Source: Guptibacillus hwajinpoensis
GTDB taxonomy: Bacteria; Bacillota; Bacilli; Bacillales; Guptibacillaceae
DNA length: 64,000 nucleotides
Reading direction: 5' to 3'
Assembly: GCF_005144865.1 (NCBI RefSeq)
Contig: NZ_SWFM01000004.1
Coordinates: forward strand, 1 to 64,000
Positions 62,305 to 64,000 of this stretch are shown piece after piece; positions within the stretch are counted from its first letter, which is position 1; each line of letters starts with the position of its first letter. Both the position numbers and the translations under genes were made by a program. The notes beneath the pieces are model-generated. The model made no database searches. It saw only the letters and a list, made by a program, of their open reading frames with translations, and had not been told where the DNA came from.

Positions 62305-64000
62305 ATGAAAAGAAAAGCATCCTTAAATTAATTCTTGTTACAGCGATCATTCTGGTTCTTCCTCTTGTCTACTTCACTTCAATTGGAGAAAATCCAATGA
62401 AAAAGAAGGAAAGCGCCACGAAAACAATCGCAGTCGTGAACGAGGATACAGGAACAAAAGAAGACGAAGAATCAGTTAAATTTGGGAACGACGTCCCTTC
62501 TATACTTAAATCTGATTCTAACTACAACTGGGAAGTCGTTGGACGCAGTGCAGGAGAAAATGGATTAAACAACCAGAAGTATGATGCGATCGTCTATATT
62601 CCATCTACATTCTCCCAGAAAATATTGACGTATGATGAAAATCAACCTGAACAAACAAAGCTAGAATTTACTGTTCAGAACCAGCTAAATGCCATCAATA
62701 AAGAGAAAGTATTACTCGAAATCGAACAAGCGACGAACCGAGTCAATACAAAGATGTCTTCTCTCTATTGGAACTATGTTTCAAATGATCTTGCAAATAT
62801 CCAGGAAGAATTTGATCAAATCGTAGAGAAAGAGAAAGCATTCCAGCAGACGATGCTCTCTTTCTACACACCAAGTTCTAAAAACCTTGCAGATCAAATG
62901 GAGCAGCAAGTCTCCATGCTCGCTACTCTTCAATCTTCTTCAGAAAGTGCTGAGGAGCGTGCAGCAGTTCAAGCTGATACAATGGAAGGTTTCCAAGAAA
63001 ACCTCGCTAACTTTGTAACCTCTACAAATGACTATCGCGAGTATCAACAAAAGCAACAAGAAGTACTGGAGCAAGTTCAAGCTGATTCAGTAGACTCGAT
63101 TTCCCAAGCTACAGAAATGCCTCAGCCCATGTTCATGAACAATAAAGAGTTATTTGAAGGTGAATCTGAGAGCGTACTTCAAAACATGTCGCAAATGGAA
63201 AATCAATTGCTTGAACAGCAACAGATGTTTTCAGGACTGAAAGAACTACGTTATAACCAGGTCGAGCGCCAAGTCGACGATTTCTATACCTTGCAGGATC
63301 GGATTATAAACTATTACCAACAGCTAAAAGATTCAATGGTTCTGAATAATCTCGAAGGTGAAATCGCATCGCTAAGCAACAAATTGGGAGATGGAGACGA
63401 TATCGTTATTCCTGATGATCCTGAACTTCCAGAGGTTCCTGCAGATCCAGAAGAACCATCTAACCCTGAAGACCCATCCGAAGAAGAGGATTCAATTAAG
63501 GATCTGAATCAACTTCTTAAAAGCTTACAGGATGAAGAGCCACCTGTTATAGAAGAAGATGGAGATAAAAAGGGTTCTACTCCAGTGGATTTAAGTGCGG
63601 AACGGAATGAGTTGTTAGCCATTGCACAAGAGATTTTGACATTACAAGAAACATTAACTGCCCTTGAGGAACCAAAAGTTGAAGATCTTGAGAAGGCTTC
63701 TACAAATTTAGTAACCCTTAAAGATCGAATTGAACAAACAGAACAGCAACTTCTAGCGAAAGAAGATGGCGACAATCCTCTTGACGGTGATCTAGAAGAA
63801 CTGAAGAAGCTAGTTGAGACGCTGACAGAAGAAAATAAAAGCCTACTCGAACAAATTGGTGAACTCACTAAAAAAGTTGATGAGCTAACAAAAGAAAATG
63901 ATAAGCTCACGACTCAGAAAGAGACACTAAGTGAACAGGTAGAGGTTCTAAAAGATTCAAACACTGAGCTAAAAGATTTACTAGTGATGGTATCTGATAA
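62301..64000 (+). CDS. esaA: T7SS membrane protein EsaA/YueB, incomplete at window end
   Basis: Starts at GTG 62301, overlapping the essC stop by four bases; the frame is open for 566 codons to the edge. An N-terminal TM helix (ILKLILVTAIILVLPLVYFT) is followed by AVVNEDTG, the YhgE/Pip-like start. Then come helical, coiled-coil stretches and a Pro/Glu-rich acidic linker (about residues 370-400, PDDPELPEVPADPEEPS), then leucine-heptad coils to the edge. In B. subtilis YueB is also the phage SPP1 receptor. The C-terminal TM helices lie outside the window. Confidence 0.92.
   Translation, partial: MNEKKSILKLILVTAIILVLPLVYFTSIGENPMKKKESATKTIAVVNEDTGTKEDEESVKFGNDVPSILKSDSNYNWEVVGRSAGENGLNNQKYDAIVYIPSTFSQKILTYDENQPEQTKLEFTVQNQLNAINKEKVLLEIEQATNRVNTKMSSLYWNYVSNDLANIQEEFDQIVEKEKAFQQTMLSFYTPSSKNLADQMEQQVSMLATLQSSSESAEERAAVQADTMEGFQENLANFVTSTNDYREYQQKQQEVLEQVQADSVDSISQATEMPQPMFMNNKELFEGESESVLQNMSQMENQLLEQQQMFSGLKELRYNQVERQVDDFYTLQDRIINYYQQLKDSMVLNNLEGEIASLSNKLGDGDDIVIPDDPELPEVPADPEEPSNPEDPSEEEDSIKDLNQLLKSLQDEEPPVIEEDGDKKGSTPVDLSAERNELLAIAQEILTLQETLTALEEPKVEDLEKASTNLVTLKDRIEQTEQQLLAKEDGDNPLDGDLEELKKLVETLTEENKSLLEQIGELTKKVDELTKENDKLTTQKETLSEQVEVLKDSNTELKDLLVMVSD

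Noticed and set aside
63509..63910. 133-codon minus-strand Ser-rich ORF
   Set aside because: It is the antisense shadow of the coiled-coil region of esaA/yueB and has no start signal.

Overview
The window is chromosomal DNA from an endospore-forming member of the Bacillaceae. Several things point there: a complete men cluster next to pckA and ytkD as in Bacillus subtilis, a Spo0F-type regulator, a YjcZ-family small protein, a BmrC/BmrD-type exporter pair, a YuiD homologue, a WalR-like site upstream of a YocH-like protein, and a Yuk/Yue-type T7 secretion locus. Strong AGGAGG-type ribosome binding sites, frequent TTG/GTG starts and U-rich hairpin terminators also fit. A salt- or alkali-tolerant genus (Alkalihalobacillus/Pseudalkalibacillus-like) is possible but unproven. 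No rRNA, tRNA, intact insertion sequence, prophage or CRISPR array was found.

Layout. 1-660: tandem array of ~120-bp hairpin units, open at the left edge. 0.9-5.2 kb: pckA and a YtlA/YtlC/YtlD-type ABC importer. 5.4-12.5 kb: CDF exporter, YtkD Nudix hydrolase, a lipoprotein, several small proteins, a UvrD-like helicase, two tandem 22-23 aa membrane microproteins and a DUF3817 protein. 12.5-20 kb (minus strand): menF-menD-menH-menB-menE-menC. 20.7-22.2 kb: menA and the DHNA-CoA thioesterase gene. Together these supply chorismate-to-demethylmenaquinone steps. 22.2-31.7 kb: small zinc-finger protein, secreted nuclease, DUF3231 protein, bmrCD-like exporter with leader peptide and attenuator, M42 aminopeptidase, sugar kinase, aldehyde dehydrogenase.

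31.8-41.4 kb: speD (apparently starting at AUC), dispersed Bacillaceae intergenic repeats, a membrane protein of unknown role, proC, a CapA-like protein, an SDR gene remnant, a peptidoglycan amidase, yuiD, a promoter-to-terminator unit at 38.5-38.9 kb that I cannot identify, a CshC-like DEAD-box helicase and a Spo0F-like regulator. 41.4-47.8 kb: ytxG/ytxH stress pair with a SigB-like promoter, HD hydrolase, DUF418 protein, an ECF sigma/anti-sigma pair with an autoregulatory-type promoter, DUF2254 and ICMT-family proteins. 48.2-53 kb: proB-proA (completing, with proC, the glutamate-to-proline route), an old yellow enzyme and a YczE-family protein. 53-55.6 kb: a YocH-like cell-wall protein and a double-TerD-domain protein. 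55.9 kb to end: esxA-esaB-essB-essC-esaA(yueB), the last cut by the window edge.

The most unusual features are the covarying hairpin array at the left edge, the unidentified transcription unit at 38.5-38.9 kb, the AUC start of speD, the attenuator leader upstream of the bmrCD-like genes, and several very short genes with strong ribosome binding sites. All calls come from reading the sequence; no database search was run.
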